Made by a program: the position numbers and the translations under genes. DNA of 64,000 bases from the NCBI RefSeq assembly GCF_018069805.1, contig NZ_JAGPYN010000002.1, forward strand, positions 215,726 through 279,725, in the 5' to 3' direction. The stretch is from Pseudoalteromonas ostreae (GTDB lineage Bacteria > Pseudomonadota > Gammaproteobacteria > Enterobacterales > Alteromonadaceae). Of the stretch, positions 9,865 through 19,716 are shown piece by piece. Under the pieces are notes generated by a model. That model saw nothing but the letters and a program-made list of their open reading frames with translations. It made no database searches and was not told the origin of the DNA. Position 1 is the first letter of the stretch. Each line of letters opens with the position of its first letter.

Positions 9865-10221
9865 TTAACGTGCCTTGAGTCGGGTAATTTCAACACCTAC
9901 AGTGCGTGCTTGCGCTACGGCTGCGGGTTTACTAACTCGAATGGTAACTTGTGTTGTAGCAAACTCGGTTAAAATGATAGCCGCAAGTTGCTCTACTAAG
10001 GTCTCCAATAACTCAACAGGCTGTGCTGTCGTGTGCGCGATTACTCTCTCACTTACCTTTGCGTAATCAAGTGCTAAGGCAATGTCATCGGTTTTTGCTG
10101 CGGGTTTAATATCACACAGCATCTCGATATCAAAATACAAACTCTGTTTGGTTTCTTTTTCAAAATCGTACACGCCTATGATAGTGTCAACATGTAGTTG
10201 CGATATAAAAACCTTATCCAT
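9865..10221 (-). CDS. folB: Dihydroneopterin aldolase
   Basis: FolB converts dihydroneopterin to the hydroxymethyl pterin used by FolK. The family start MDKVFISQLHVDTIIGVYDFE is preceded by a good ribosome site (TTGGAGCAGTT), so I use 10221 and not the 11-codon-longer frame. The protein keeps the conserved Glu in the GVYDFE segment, the LDYAKV segment and the lysine in VTIRVSKPAAV. It is the first gene of the folB-folK-uppP operon and diverges from plsY, the usual arrangement in gammaproteobacteria. Confidence 0.95.
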   Translation of the reverse strand: MDKVFISQLHVDTIIGVYDFEKETKQSLYFDIEMLCDIKPAAKTDDIALALDYAKVSERVIAHTTAQPVELLETLVEQLAAIILTEFATTQVTIRVSKPAAVAQARTVGVEITRLKAR

Positions 10222-10454
10222 AACTGCTCCAACTGGCAAAAACTTAAAACTCATTGACTTAAGTCTACATCGGCTATAATTTGCATTTATAGCCTTTATA
10301 CACTTTAACTGTGTTTTATTATGTAAAATTACCCATATAATATTATTAGCCTGCAGGTATATTTAGTACCTATTACTTAAACAGCAAAAAATATGAATGC
10401 AATTTTTGCGGCCAATGATAGCCGAAAAACTGTGATTAAAAAATAAGGAAGCGC

Positions 10455-11075
10455 GTGATAGCCGTTTTAATGTTAGTTTTAGCCTATTTACTCGGGTCGA
10501 TCTCATCGGCTATTTTAGTGTCTCGGCTGTTTAAGCTACCCGATCCTCGCAGCAATGGCTCAAACAACCCAGGCGCCACCAATGTTTATCGCCTTGGTGG
10601 AGCGGTTCCTGCCTGCTTAGTTTTAGTATTTGATATTCTCAAAGGGACGATTCCTGTCTGGGGCGCTTATTTTTTACAATTTGAACCACTAATGCTGGGA
10701 TTAATCGGGGTTGCTGCGTGTTTAGGGCATATGTTTCCGGTATTCTTTCACTTTAAAGGCGGCAAAGCAGTTGCAACTGCCTTTGGAACATTACTACCCA
10801 TTGGCTTGTTTCTAGGCGGGCTATTAATTTCAACTTGGGTGGCGGTCGTTGTCATTACACGCTATTCATCACTGGGCGCATTAGTCGCCGTTTCTTTAGC
10901 GCCATTATACACTTGGTGGATCAAGCCGCTTTATACCTTACCAGTAACTCTTTTAACTCTTTTGATTATCTTTCGTCATCACGGTAATATTAAACGTTTA
11001 TTTAGTGGCAAAGAACCTAAAATCGGTGACAAGAAAGCGTCACCAACTAAAGATGATACCAATACTTCAGTTTAA
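10455..11075 (+). CDS. plsY: Acyl-phosphate glycerol-3-phosphate acyltransferase PlsY
   Basis: PlsY makes lysophosphatidic acid from acyl-phosphate and glycerol 3-phosphate at the inner membrane. The 206-residue protein has the N-terminal [11 protein letters not shown] segment, [14 protein letters not shown], and [21 protein letters not shown], which are the three conserved PlsY motifs, within about five membrane helices. It starts with GTG behind AAGGAAGC. Its stop codon overlaps that of tsaD on the other strand (shared TTAA). Confidence 0.95.
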   Translation: MIAVLMLVLAYLLGSISSAILVSRLFKLPDPRSNGSNNPGATNVYRLGGAVPACLVLVFDILKGTIPVWGAYFLQFEPLMLGLIGVAACLGHMFPVFFHFKGGKAVATAFGTLLPIGLFLGGLLISTWVAVVVITRYSSLGALVAVSLAPLYTWWIKPLYTLPVTLLTLLIIFRHHGNIKRLFSGKEPKIGDKKASPTKDDTNTSV

Positions 11076-12085
11076 ATAGCCTCTAAACTATCGATCGGCC
11101 AGCGTGGTTTCGTTTTCATATCAAGGCTGGCAAACTGCCCTGCCTTTAGGCGCTGCATACCAGCATAGGCGATCATGGCACCATTATCAGTACAAAACTC
11201 TGTACGCGGATAATAAACCTGTCCTTTCATGCCTTGCATTACCCGCTCTAGTTGCGCACGTAGCTGTATATTGGCGCTTACACCACCAGCAATTACTAAG
11301 CGATTTATACCGGTTTGCTTTAAAGCACGCTTACATTTAATAACTAATGTATCAATAACTGCGGTTTGAAACGCATGAGCGATATCTGCTTTGGTTTGCT
11401 GATCATCGTCATTATTACGAATAGTAATTGCAGCCGCCGTTTTCAAGCCACTAAAACTAAAATCAAGGCCCGGTTTATCTGTCATTGGTCGTGGGAAAAT
11501 AAAGCGCTTAGGAACACCTTGCTCAGCAAGTTTAGCTAATCGTGGTCCACCAGGGTAATCTAAACCAAGTAACTTGGCCGTTTTATCAAATGCTTCACCT
11601 GCTGCATCATCTACCGATTCACCCAATACTTCATATTGGCCAATCCCAGCCACCTTAACCATCATGGTGTGCCCACCTGACACTAGTAAGGCAATAAACG
11701 GAAACTCAGGCACACTTTCTTCAAGCATGGGCGCCAGTAGATGGCCTTCCATATGATGCACTGCCACCGCTGGAATATTCCAACCATAGGCGAGAGAGCG
11801 CCCAATTGAGGTCCCCACTAATAGCGCCCCCACAAGTCCAGGGCCTGCAGTGTAAGCAATACCATCGATATCTCCCGGTCCGCAACCGGCCTGTGCAAAA
11901 GCAGCATCGATTAATGGCAAGGTTTTACGAACATGATCTCGAGATGCAAGCTCAGGCACTACACCGCCATAATCTGCATGCACTTTTACTTGGCTATAGA
12001 GTTGATGAGCAAGTAAACCTTGTTCATCATCATAAATTGCAATTCCCGTTTCATCACACGACGATTCAATGCCTAAAATTCGCAC
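11072..12085 (-). CDS. tsaD: tRNA N6-threonylcarbamoyladenosine synthase subunit TsaD
   Basis: TsaD transfers threonylcarbamoyl to A37 of ANN-decoding tRNAs, working with TsaB, TsaC and TsaE. The 337-residue protein has the family start [20 protein letters not shown], the metal-binding [38 protein letters not shown] and the C-terminal [10 protein letters not shown] and [11 protein letters not shown] segments. In many relatives rpsU-dnaG-rpoD lie upstream; here a DUF416 gene does. Confidence 0.97.
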   Translation of the reverse strand: MRILGIESSCDETGIAIYDDEQGLLAHQLYSQVKVHADYGGVVPELASRDHVRKTLPLIDAAFAQAGCGPGDIDGIAYTAGPGLVGALLVGTSIGRSLAYGWNIPAVAVHHMEGHLLAPMLEESVPEFPFIALLVSGGHTMMVKVAGIGQYEVLGESVDDAAGEAFDKTAKLLGLDYPGGPRLAKLAEQGVPKRFIFPRPMTDKPGLDFSFSGLKTAAAITIRNNDDDQQTKADIAHAFQTAVIDTLVIKCKRALKQTGINRLVIAGGVSANIQLRAQLERVMQGMKGQVYYPRTEFCTDNGAMIAYAGMQRLKAGQFASLDMKTKPRWPIDSLEAI

Positions 12086-12157
12086 TGCAGTTTTCTCCCA
12101 TGCCCTTTGGCACTTTTAAATTCTTAAAATAAATCTCTTAATCAGAGTTTTGATTAC

Positions 12158-12748
12158 TTAAAGTGTAATACCAATGTTTGTTTGTCCATCAGCGATAGCA
12201 TGTTGCTTTAACGCTTTCACGTTTTCAGCTGTTATTCTGCCCATCTGCTCAACAAAATCAATTAACTCACCTAACACTTCAATTTCGTATTGCATCAACG
12301 GATGTTCACGTACTGCTGTATTATCAGCCAGCTCACCTTCAACCGTTAATTGATATTCAATAAAACGCGCAACAGTCGCCTGAGAGATTTTACTAATACT
12401 GATAAATTCTTGCTCATCTTTGGCAATTAAACCATGCATTAAGCCTAATAAAGCAGTGGCGGCATCTATCGCTGGATAAGTTCCGAACATATCAAAATCA
12501 GCGAGTTCTGGAACATTCGGCTCTATTTTCTCAATTTGCTTTTCAAGACTAATCTTACTTTTCGGAAGTAAGATTTTTTCCCAACACAAATTAAGTGCAC
12601 TGCGCAAAATAGCTTCGTCACCAAATCCTGTTGCTTCACTAAATAAACCATAATTAGGCAGCATACGTTCAATTAATGCTGCCGCCAGTACCGCTTGTTG
12701 CAAATAGTTAAGCTCTCTTATACGCTGAAAATTATTCGCTTTAGTCAT
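12158..12748 (-). CDS. DUF416 (YjaG-family) protein of unknown function
   Basis: The roughly 196-residue acidic, mostly helical protein resembles the YjaG/DUF416 family, with the typical opening in FQRIRELNYLQQAVLAAALIERMLPNY and FGDEAILRSALNLCWE. I place the start at the internal Met at 12748, where the family sequence begins; this gives an 8-base overlap with the upstream DUF2007 gene. E. coli yjaG sits beside hupA and purHD, a different context. No function is assigned. Confidence 0.75.
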   Translation of the reverse strand: MTKANNFQRIRELNYLQQAVLAAALIERMLPNYGLFSEATGFGDEAILRSALNLCWEKILLPKSKISLEKQIEKIEPNVPELADFDMFGTYPAIDAATALLGLMHGLIAKDEQEFISISKISQATVARFIEYQLTVEGELADNTAVREHPLMQYEIEVLGELIDFVEQMGRITAENVKALKQHAIADGQTNIGITL

Positions 12749-13103
12749 TATTTGGTGTCCTACAAGACCAACAAATTTCAAATGTTGGTCCATTATGCTC
12801 GTGACAGTTGGGGCATACCCAATCAGGAGCGGATTGTTGTACTTGAGTGTAGTTTACCAATATTTGCCGCGCCTGGCGCTCTTTAATCACAAAAACCTGC
12901 ACTCTAACTTGGGTTTGCTCTAAAGGTATTTCGCCAACAGCCCCTTGTAAGGACTCACCGAGTAACTGACACTCAATATTGCTGTTAAGTAATAATCCTT
13001 TCACGATGTTTGCCTCTACCGCATTTGCTGCGCAATAGATTGTTAACCATTGAAATGGAGCTTGCTCTGTATTGTTATTATTTATTTTATTTTGCAATGA
13101 CAA
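12741..13103 (-). CDS. DUF2007 protein with C-terminal zinc ribbon
   Basis: The 120-residue protein has a DUF2007 ferredoxin-like fold (about 18-80), recognisable from the WLTIYCAANAVEANIVKGLLLNSNIECQL region, split here as the membrane-free signalling-like domain, followed by a zinc ribbon CPNCHEHNG...CWSC near 97-114. The family is small, often annotated as a putative signal-transducing protein, with no defined biochemical role. It overlaps the DUF416 gene by eight bases, so the two are probably co-expressed. Confidence 0.75.
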   Translation of the reverse strand: MSLQNKINNNNTEQAPFQWLTIYCAANAVEANIVKGLLLNSNIECQLLGESLQGAVGEIPLEQTQVRVQVFVIKERQARQILVNYTQVQQSAPDWVCPNCHEHNGPTFEICWSCRTPNND

Positions 13104-13173
13104 CCTCTTTTTCTTTGCGATTAAATTACCCTAAGCTACTCTAAGCAAAGTAATTGTTATATAGGAAATAATC

Positions 13174-13581
13174 ATGACCCTCACGACACCTGGACTGCTG
13201 TTCCCTGCAATTTCTTTATTGTTATTAGCATATACCAACCGTTTTTTAGTGCTAGCACAATTAATTCGTGAACTTAATGCCCGTGAAGGCGACACCATTC
13301 GACCATTAGTCATTGCACAAATTACAAACCTAAGGAAACGCATTAGGCTCATTCGAACCATGCAAGTCTATGGCGTTGCTTCTTTTTTAATGTGTACATT
13401 CTCAATGTTTGCGTTATTTATTGAGTTTAAAACCACTGGCGTAATTTTATTTGGCATTAGCTTAGCCAGCCTCGCGCTATCGTTGCTAACCTCTTTATAT
13501 GAAATACATATTTCATGTGATGCAATTGAAATTGAGCTTAAAAACATTGAAAAAAAACCACTGAGCAACAAGGCAGACTAA
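13174..13581 (+). CDS. DUF2721 membrane protein
   Basis: The 135-residue protein has an N-terminal hydrophobic helix (about 5-25), a basic amphipathic linker and two further helices (about 65-88 and 92-110). The pattern TPGLLFPAISLLLLAYTNRFLVLAQLIREL is typical of DUF2721. Function is unknown. It lies 50 bases upstream of the HD-GYP regulator on the same strand, close enough to be co-transcribed. Confidence 0.75.
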   Translation: MTLTTPGLLFPAISLLLLAYTNRFLVLAQLIRELNAREGDTIRPLVIAQITNLRKRIRLIRTMQVYGVASFLMCTFSMFALFIEFKTTGVILFGISLASLALSLLTSLYEIHISCDAIEIELKNIEKKPLSNKAD

Positions 13582-13631
13582 AAAACAAGCACTATACTCT
13601 TTAGCAGGGTGATTAAACTAAAGGTGTAAAT

Positions 13632-15155
13632 GTGAACGACTTTTTATTTTCAGAAAATGTCATTGAAGAGTCAGAAGCTCAGTCACCACAAGCGTTCTGG
13701 AATATCCTCGTGGTTGATGATGAGGATGATATTCACCAAGTCACTAAACTTGTACTATCAGGCTTTACCTTTGAAAATAAAGCTTTATGTTTGCATCATG
13801 CATATTCAGCGAAAGCTGCAAAAGTATTATTACAACAAAATCTCGATTTTTCGGTTGGCTTAATCGACGTGGTAATGGAAACTAGCCATGCTGGGTTAGA
13901 TTTAATAAAATTTATCCGTGATGATATTAATAACCACGATATTCGTCTTATTTTGCGTACTGGCCAGCCCGGCGAAGCCCCCGAAGAAGCGGTGATCCGC
14001 GAGTACGACATTAACGATTACAAAAATAAAACCGAGCTGACGGCAATAAAAATGAAAACATTATTGTATTCAGCTTTGCGTTCACACCGTGATATTCAAA
14101 TTATTGAGCGCCATAGAAAAGGGCTTGAAAAAATAATCAACGCTTCTAGCTCATTTTTGAAATGTGATAGTGTCCATGAGTTTGCATCAACAATTTTATC
14201 TCATGTAACCAATGTTATGAGCTTAGATGACACAGAAATTTATTGTGCTGCTGCTGTTAACCAACAAACATCCCCAGCCACTGATTTTAAGCTACTGGCA
14301 GCTTCAGGTGTTGAGCCTGAGCCTAATGCCAATATGCTCCCCGAAGATGTAAAGCAATTATTTGTTGAGGCTCACAATCGCAAATCATCACAAAAAACCA
14401 TGCATGACTACATTGGCTATTTTCCAACTCAGGCGGGCCTAGAAACGATGCTGTATGTGCATAAAGCCTCGTTATTAGGAACCACCGATTATCAGCTTTT
14501 GGAGTTTTTTGCTAATAATATAGCTCTGGCTTACGATAACCTAAAACTACGAGAAACAATGAAGGATTCGCAAAAGGAGTTATCGTATATTCTTGGTGAA
14601 GCCGTTGAAAAACGTTCAAAAGAAACCGGGTCACATGTCAAAAGAGTTGCGCACTATAGTGAATTATTAGGTAAGTTATATGGCTTAAATAACTTCGAGT
14701 GTGAAGTAATAAAACTCGCCTCGCCCTTGCACGATATTGGAAAAATAAGCATTCCAGATCATATTCTCAATAAACCCGATAAGCTTAATGCTCAAGAGTG
14801 GGCCATTATGCAAACTCACGCCGAAGTTGGTTATGATATTCTAAAGAATTCGAATAACGAAATCTTAAAGTGTGGTTCAATCATTGCCCATACACACCAT
14901 GAAAAGTGGGACGGCTCCGGCTATCCCAATCAACTTACAGGTAAAAATATTAATATTGTTGGTCGTATTACAGCTCTTGCGGATGTTTTTGATGCCCTAG
15001 GCAGTGATCGATGCTACAAAAAAGCTTGGCCACTTGAAGAGATTCTCAATTTGCTCAAGGAGCAGAGTGGCAAACAGTTTGAACCGAAACTTGTGGATAT
15101 ATTTATTAACAATTTAGCACTTTTTTTGGAGATAAAAGAACGTTACCCTAACTGA
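13632..15155 (+). CDS. Response regulator with DUF3369 and HD-GYP output (c-di-GMP phosphodiesterase)
   Basis: The 507-residue protein has a receiver domain (about 25-145) with the acidic VVDDEDD pocket and a phosphoacceptor Asp in GLIDVVME, a middle DUF3369 domain (about 160-310), and a C-terminal HD-GYP domain. The latter keeps HDIGKISIPDHIL, the paired histidines in AHTHHEKWDGSGYP and the GYP motif, so it should be an active c-di-GMP phosphodiesterase. It starts with GTG. No partner histidine kinase is adjacent, so it is an orphan regulator in this window. Confidence 0.92.
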   Translation: MNDFLFSENVIEESEAQSPQAFWNILVVDDEDDIHQVTKLVLSGFTFENKALCLHHAYSAKAAKVLLQQNLDFSVGLIDVVMETSHAGLDLIKFIRDDINNHDIRLILRTGQPGEAPEEAVIREYDINDYKNKTELTAIKMKTLLYSALRSHRDIQIIERHRKGLEKIINASSSFLKCDSVHEFASTILSHVTNVMSLDDTEIYCAAAVNQQTSPATDFKLLAASGVEPEPNANMLPEDVKQLFVEAHNRKSSQKTMHDYIGYFPTQAGLETMLYVHKASLLGTTDYQLLEFFANNIALAYDNLKLRETMKDSQKELSYILGEAVEKRSKETGSHVKRVAHYSELLGKLYGLNNFECEVIKLASPLHDIGKISIPDHILNKPDKLNAQEWAIMQTHAEVGYDILKNSNNEILKCGSIIAHTHHEKWDGSGYPNQLTGKNINIVGRITALADVFDALGSDRCYKKAWPLEEILNLLKEQSGKQFEPKLVDIFINNLALFLEIKERYPN

Positions 15156-15177
15156 TAGTTGTAAAAATTATGTGAAA

Positions 15178-15216
15178 TACCCTTTTCAAATTGGGTACAA
15201 TGGATTACTATCCATT
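15178..15216. promoter_or_regulatory. Two inverted repeats upstream of the LysR gene
   Basis: TACCC/GGGTA (15178-15182 and 15193-15197) follows the HD-GYP stop codon. AATGGAT/ATCCATT (15199-15205 and 15210-15216) is a perfect 7-bp dyad with a 4-base spacer, 60 bases before the LysR start. The second could be an operator for the adjacent regulator; this is inference from symmetry and position. Confidence 0.3.
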
Positions 15217-15275
15217 AAACTAATACCAATTATGTTCGCCAGTAGTGCGACTTACTTATACAAAGGACTATAAAA

Positions 15276-16163
15276 GTGAGATTTGAACAATTAGAGCAAT
15301 TTGTGGCTTTAGGTCAGCTACGTCATTTTCGTCAAGCAGCTGAGACAACTAAAATTAGCACCTCAGCATTAACACGCAGTATTCAAACCTTAGAGGATGA
15401 AGTTGGTTACAAGTTAGTCAAACGATCGACTCGATCAGTGAAACTAACACCTGAAGGAGAGTTTTTTTTAGAGTATGCACAAAACACTCTAAGTAAGCTC
15501 GAAGAAACTAAAAAACGTTTATTCCAATCAGTTAATGGCTGTACCAATGAAAAGTTGGTAATTGGCTATACCAATAATGCAAGTGCCATAGTGCCTATTT
15601 CATGTGGCCAATTTTTAGCACAGTACCCTCATGTAAAAATTGAAATGCAGCTACAAGAACAAAGTGAATTGGTTCGTAAATTGCAGTTAGGTGAAATTGA
15701 TATTAGCGTTTGTTCGCAAGCAATTAATAGTATTGGTAATGACATACACTTACCTGATCAACTTATTTTATTCGTTGCAAAAAGCCACCCTCTTGCGCAC
15801 AAGAGTAATCTTTGCAAACAAGATTTAAACGATTACCCTATGTATAGTTGTTTTTCACAATCAAAACAAATTCAAACTATGTTGAATGAGGCTGTTGATA
15901 GTTTGAACAAAACCAGCAGTATAAAAGTTGGCAGCATTGAACAAGTGATGGAAGGACTGTGTAAATCAAACCATGTTGCAATTAGCAGTATTGAGCATGC
16001 AAGTTCAGTCGCAGAGAATAATAATCTGCTCCAGTTAAAAACCAATAAAGACTTAACCCATGAGCAATTGATTGTACAAACCAGCCAACAAGTTTCCGCT
16101 GACGATCCAATAAACCAGCTCCTGTCATTAATAGAAAAGACAGCGTTATCAATTAACTCTTAA
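15276..16163 (+). CDS. LysR-family transcriptional regulator
   Basis: The 295-residue protein has the LysR winged helix-turn-helix at the N-terminus (LEQFVALGQLRHFRQAAE and SALTRSIQTLEDEVGYKLVKRSTR) and a periplasmic-binding-like effector domain from about residue 90. It starts with GTG after an AAAGGACT ribosome site. The usual divergent target gene is absent; upstream is the HD-GYP gene on the same strand, so its regulon cannot be inferred from context. Confidence 0.9.
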   Translation: MRFEQLEQFVALGQLRHFRQAAETTKISTSALTRSIQTLEDEVGYKLVKRSTRSVKLTPEGEFFLEYAQNTLSKLEETKKRLFQSVNGCTNEKLVIGYTNNASAIVPISCGQFLAQYPHVKIEMQLQEQSELVRKLQLGEIDISVCSQAINSIGNDIHLPDQLILFVAKSHPLAHKSNLCKQDLNDYPMYSCFSQSKQIQTMLNEAVDSLNKTSSIKVGSIEQVMEGLCKSNHVAISSIEHASSVAENNNLLQLKTNKDLTHEQLIVQTSQQVSADDPINQLLSLIEKTALSINS

Positions 16164-16178
16164 ATAACACTGCATGAA

Positions 16179-16210
16179 AACCGAGCCTAAAGCAGATCTC
16201 AGGCTTGGTT
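16179..16210 (+). terminator. Terminator after the LysR gene
   Basis: AACCGAGCCT (16179-16188) pairs with AGGCTTGGTT (16201-16210), allowing G-T pairing, 15 bases after the LysR stop codon and followed by a short T-rich stretch. Confidence 0.65.
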
Positions 16211-16283
16211 TCTAAATCTTCAGTAGTACCTTTACATCATTTTAAGCTAAACTACCCGCCTTCCCTGCTATATAGTACAATTA

Positions 16284-16904
16284 ATGAGCCTTAACCTGAT
16301 CCCTGGACGTTATTTAACAGACATAGAAACTCGTGGCTACGCCATGATCGAAAGTATGTTTGATGAAACACTAACTAACGCGTTGATAGAAGATTGTTAT
16401 CGTATTAATCCCAATTTTAAATCAGCAGGTATTGGCCGTCAGCAGGACTTACAAATAGACAAGAACATACGCACCGACAAGACCTTTTGGTTTGATGGTA
16501 GTAGCCAAGCTCAAATTGATTATCAAAATGCGCTAGAAGATATTAGAATAAACTTGAATCGTTATTTCTTTTTGGGTTTATTTGATTATGAGTGTCACTA
16601 TGCGAAATACCAACATGGCGACTTTTATAAAAAGCATTACGACGCATTTAAAGGGCGTTCGAACCGTGTATTTACTACTGTATTTTACTTAAATACAGTG
16701 CAATCTGGTGGTGAGTTAGTGATTTACAAACCTAAAAGTAAAGACGTTGAAATCACTATTCAGCCCAAAGCTGGCGCGTTCGTGATGTTTGAAAGCGAAC
16801 GCTTTATGCATGAAGTGCTGCCAACAATGGATAATCGCTATTCAGTTGCCGGCTGGTTTAGGAAAAACACTTCAATCAGTGGCGTTATTGATCCCCCCCG
16901 CTAA
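16284..16904 (+). CDS. 2-oxoglutarate/Fe(II)-dependent prolyl-hydroxylase-like oxygenase
   Basis: The 206-residue protein has the double-stranded beta-helix oxygenase signature: an iron-binding HxD in KKHYDAF (about 113-119), a distal histidine in RFMHEVLP, and the 2-oxoglutarate-binding arginine in RYSVAGWFR. FYLNTVQSGGELVIY is typical of prolyl 4-hydroxylase-type domains of the PKHD/EGLN-like group. The hydroxylated substrate is unknown; a ribosomal or translation-factor proline is one possibility from relatives. It converges on ubiA with a 2-base gap. Confidence 0.85.
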   Translation: MSLNLIPGRYLTDIETRGYAMIESMFDETLTNALIEDCYRINPNFKSAGIGRQQDLQIDKNIRTDKTFWFDGSSQAQIDYQNALEDIRINLNRYFFLGLFDYECHYAKYQHGDFYKKHYDAFKGRSNRVFTTVFYLNTVQSGGELVIYKPKSKDVEITIQPKAGAFVMFESERFMHEVLPTMDNRYSVAGWFRKNTSISGVIDPPR

Positions 16905-16906
16905 CA

Positions 16907-17785
16907 CTATAGATTAAATGGCAAGGACGTCACTAAGCCAATAAAAACGACCATACCGACATAGTGATTGTTTAAAAAAGCGTTAAAACAATGCTCTCTA
17001 TTACAACTATGAATTAGAAATTGTTGGTAAACCAAAAAGCCACATGCTACACATAGACCAAGCCAATACGGCATTGATAATTGGCTCATATTACCAATTA
17101 AAGCCAATAAACCTATAAATACACTATTTAGCGCAAAAATAATGATTCGATCGGCACTACCAAACAATATCGCTGTAGACTTTACGCCAATTTTCAAATC
17201 ATCATCTCTGTCTACCATGGCATACATGGTATCGTAGGCCGTAGTCCACGCAATATTAGCGACAAATAACAACCAGCCAAGCAGTGGGATAGTGCCTGTT
17301 GCAGCCATAAAAGCCATCGGAATAGCCCAACCAAAAGCTGCCCCTAACACTATTTGCGGCAAATTAGTGTAACGTTTCATAAAAGGGTAGCTAAATGCCA
17401 ATAGCAATGCCCCGACTGACAATAATATGGTTTGCCAACTGAGTAACAACACCAGTATAAAAGCAATTATGATAAGCAATAAAAATAAGCTTAGTGCTTC
17501 ATCACCACTCACCAAGCCAGAAGCTAAGGGTCTTTGTGCTGTGCGTTTTACTGCGCCATCAATTTTACGATCTGCGTAATCATTAATAACACAGCCTGCG
17601 CTGCGCATAATAAATACACCAAAGCTAAATACCACAAAGTTAAGCAGGCTTGGCATGCCATCACTTGCAAGCCACAACGCCCAATATGTAGGCCATAATA
17701 GTAATAAAGTACCGATAGGCTTATCAGTGCGCATTAACTGCTTATAATAAGGTATATGAGCAGCGTGTAAGGCGGTGAGTTTCAT
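16907..17785 (-). CDS. ubiA: 4-hydroxybenzoate octaprenyltransferase
   Basis: UbiA attaches the polyprenyl tail to 4-hydroxybenzoate in ubiquinone synthesis. The 292-residue membrane protein has the first Asp-rich motif [15 protein letters not shown] and the second one [17 protein letters not shown], plus [21 protein letters not shown] at the N-terminus, within about eight or nine helices. Its ATG overlaps the ubiC stop codon (ATGA). Confidence 0.97.
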   Translation of the reverse strand: MKLTALHAAHIPYYKQLMRTDKPIGTLLLLWPTYWALWLASDGMPSLLNFVVFSFGVFIMRSAGCVINDYADRKIDGAVKRTAQRPLASGLVSGDEALSLFLLLIIIAFILVLLLSWQTILLSVGALLLAFSYPFMKRYTNLPQIVLGAAFGWAIPMAFMAATGTIPLLGWLLFVANIAWTTAYDTMYAMVDRDDDLKIGVKSTAILFGSADRIIIFALNSVFIGLLALIGNMSQLSMPYWLGLCVACGFLVYQQFLIHSCNREHCFNAFLNNHYVGMVVFIGLVTSLPFNL

Positions 17786-18327
17786 AAATACAGGTAAGCC
17801 TCTGGTAAAAATATTTCAGCTACTAAAAAACGGCTTTGCGCCAACGAAAAAATACTCCGTCGCCCCCACAAGGGCTTTGCAACTGCATAGTATTGGCTAA
17901 CAAGCTGCTGTACAGGGTGCTGACAATCAAAACGTGCTATTTCAATTTCGGTACGTTTTAAGTCTGGATGTTGAAAAATAACATCGCCTAAAGGCCGATT
18001 ACCCAGTGCCAGCAACTGTTGTTGTTGCATATCATCGGTGGCAGGCAGCCAGCTTTGTGCATATACCATAGGAATGCCATCACAAAGCAACAAAACTTCA
18101 CGATTAATGCCAATGCGCTGTGAACAATCCAATAATTGTTGTTGTGAAGTATTCAGTACGAACTCTTTCTCACTAAGCACTTTTACAGAGAATTCAACAC
18201 ACTGTGTTTTTAATTTAGCCGTCAATGAGTTGGGCTCAAGTAGCCAGTCTTGCTCGTTACCCGACAAAGAATTGATTGATGTACCTAACTGCCAATCCGC
18301 AGTTACAGAAACAGGAAATGTGATCAC
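17782..18327 (-). CDS. ubiC: Chorismate--pyruvate lyase
   Basis: UbiC cleaves chorismate to 4-hydroxybenzoate and pyruvate, the substrate step before UbiA. Family segments visible are [29 protein letters not shown], and the C-terminal [23 protein letters not shown], which carries the active-site Arg and Glu. The open frame extends to 18414 (210 residues), longer than E. coli UbiC at 165. I choose the GTG at 18327 (181 residues) because the upstream part is unlike the family, but there is no strong ribosome site, so the start is uncertain. Confidence 0.88.
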   Translation of the reverse strand: MITFPVSVTADWQLGTSINSLSGNEQDWLLEPNSLTAKLKTQCVEFSVKVLSEKEFVLNTSQQQLLDCSQRIGINREVLLLCDGIPMVYAQSWLPATDDMQQQQLLALGNRPLGDVIFQHPDLKRTEIEIARFDCQHPVQQLVSQYYAVAKPLWGRRSIFSLAQSRFLVAEIFLPEAYLYL

Positions 18328-18481
18328 GATAACTCTATTTAATAATAACCCTTTAAATGATACCACTGCCTGCGTCGGGGAAAAAGTGATGATTAATGAA
18401 TATAATAGCCGCATCAGCCTGTATCTTAGCTATTATTACGTATAGACTAATAACAATTAATTACAGGGCTCTCTTCTGAAT

Positions 18482-18889
18482 ATGAAAAAAACGCTTTACG
18501 TTGGTATATTAATTAGTACTTTGTTTATTAGCTTATTTAGCAGCTTTATAAGCCGTGCAGAATCAACCGTCGGCTACTTTGGTTTTGAACCCGATATCAT
18601 TACCAACTACATTGGTCAGAATAATAAAAAGTTAGGTTATGTGCGTATTACTGTAGATTTAATGCTCAGTGATATGTCAAACATTGCAATTGTTGAGCAT
18701 CACACTCCGTTACTTAGAGATGCATTGGTAGAGATTTTATCTAAAGAGCCCGAAGAAAAAATTAAATCACTCACCGGCCGTGAAGAGATCAGAAAGCGCT
18801 GCGCCGAAAAACTCAAAACCCTGTTAAAACAAGAAACAGGGCAAGAGATCATTCGCGAAATATTATTCACTAAATATTTATATCACTGA
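18482..18889 (+). CDS. FliL-like protein outside a flagellar cluster
   Basis: The 135-residue protein has an N-terminal membrane anchor or signal segment (about 5-25) and a FliL-like periplasmic domain: YVRITVDLMLSD, HHTPLLRDALVEILS and a C-terminal helix with CAEKLKTLLKQETG. FliL proteins associate with the flagellar stator and basal body. No other flagellar gene is in the window, so this may be a FliL paralogue with another envelope role. It diverges from ubiC. Confidence 0.75.
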   Translation: MKKTLYVGILISTLFISLFSSFISRAESTVGYFGFEPDIITNYIGQNNKKLGYVRITVDLMLSDMSNIAIVEHHTPLLRDALVEILSKEPEEKIKSLTGREEIRKRCAEKLKTLLKQETGQEIIREILFTKYLYH

Positions 18890-18894
18890 GTCTT

Positions 18895-19716
18895 TTAAGT
18901 TGTTTTATTAATAAACAATTGAGCGGTAAATGCATAAGCCATACCGCTTAATAACCCACCTAAGTGCGCCCAGTTAGCCATACTAACAAACAACATATCA
19001 GCAAAGCCTAATACCAGCCAAATCAGCATAAAACCAATAATACCATTAGTTACTAAAGCCGGTTGTTGCGGGTTCAATACCCGATGGATCCAACAAAACC
19101 CAAGTAAACCATAAACAACGCCACTTAAGCCGCCAAAGTTAGGGCCAACCATAATAAACTCAACCCAATTACTAAATAGCGCAGTCACTAAAAAAAGACC
19201 TACTAAAGTACTTTTACCACTGAGCTTTTCAATACCATCGCCTAGCATGATCCACCACATAATATTAAACACTAAGTGCACAGCAGTAAAATGCACAATT
19301 GCCGGTGTAAGCCAAGTTAATGGTTGATCGGGTTTAAATTGTAATACGCTATAAATTGACTCAAAGCCACCGAGTAAGAAGGCAATGTAAATACCCACAC
19401 ATAATACAGTGACCGTTTGGTTTAACCAGCTCAATGCTTTAAAACGTGCTTTCAAATTTAATTCTTGGCCTTGATAGCTCAACGGTGACTGCGTGCTTCC
19501 TACTTGCCAAGATGCCTCTTGATAGCGGGCATGATTGGGGTTTTCTACAAATGCTTGCCATAATGGCTGGGCTTGATGGAAATGCTCTGGGACAACACAA
19601 ATAATCACCGTTTTTCCATCTTGCGATCGAAGCTCCCCTTGTAAGCCTTGGCTTTTTATATAATCAATAAAGCCTTGTGCTGCACGTGGATTATTTATAC
19701 TACCCAGTTCGATCAT
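18895..19716 (-). CDS. glpG: Rhomboid protease GlpG
   Basis: GlpG is an intramembrane serine protease. The protein has a cytosolic N-terminal domain (about 1-90) and six membrane helices, with the catalytic Ser in FGGLSGVVYGLLGF and the His in NWAHLGGLLSG; HLVFNIMWW is the conserved oxyanion-side helix. I place the start at 19716 (273 residues), where ATG overlaps the glpE stop codon (ATGA). The glpE-glpG pairing is typical. Confidence 0.95.
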   Translation of the reverse strand: MIELGSINNPRAAQGFIDYIKSQGLQGELRSQDGKTVIICVVPEHFHQAQPLWQAFVENPNHARYQEASWQVGSTQSPLSYQGQELNLKARFKALSWLNQTVTVLCVGIYIAFLLGGFESIYSVLQFKPDQPLTWLTPAIVHFTAVHLVFNIMWWIMLGDGIEKLSGKSTLVGLFLVTALFSNWVEFIMVGPNFGGLSGVVYGLLGFCWIHRVLNPQQPALVTNGIIGFMLIWLVLGFADMLFVSMANWAHLGGLLSGMAYAFTAQLFINKTT

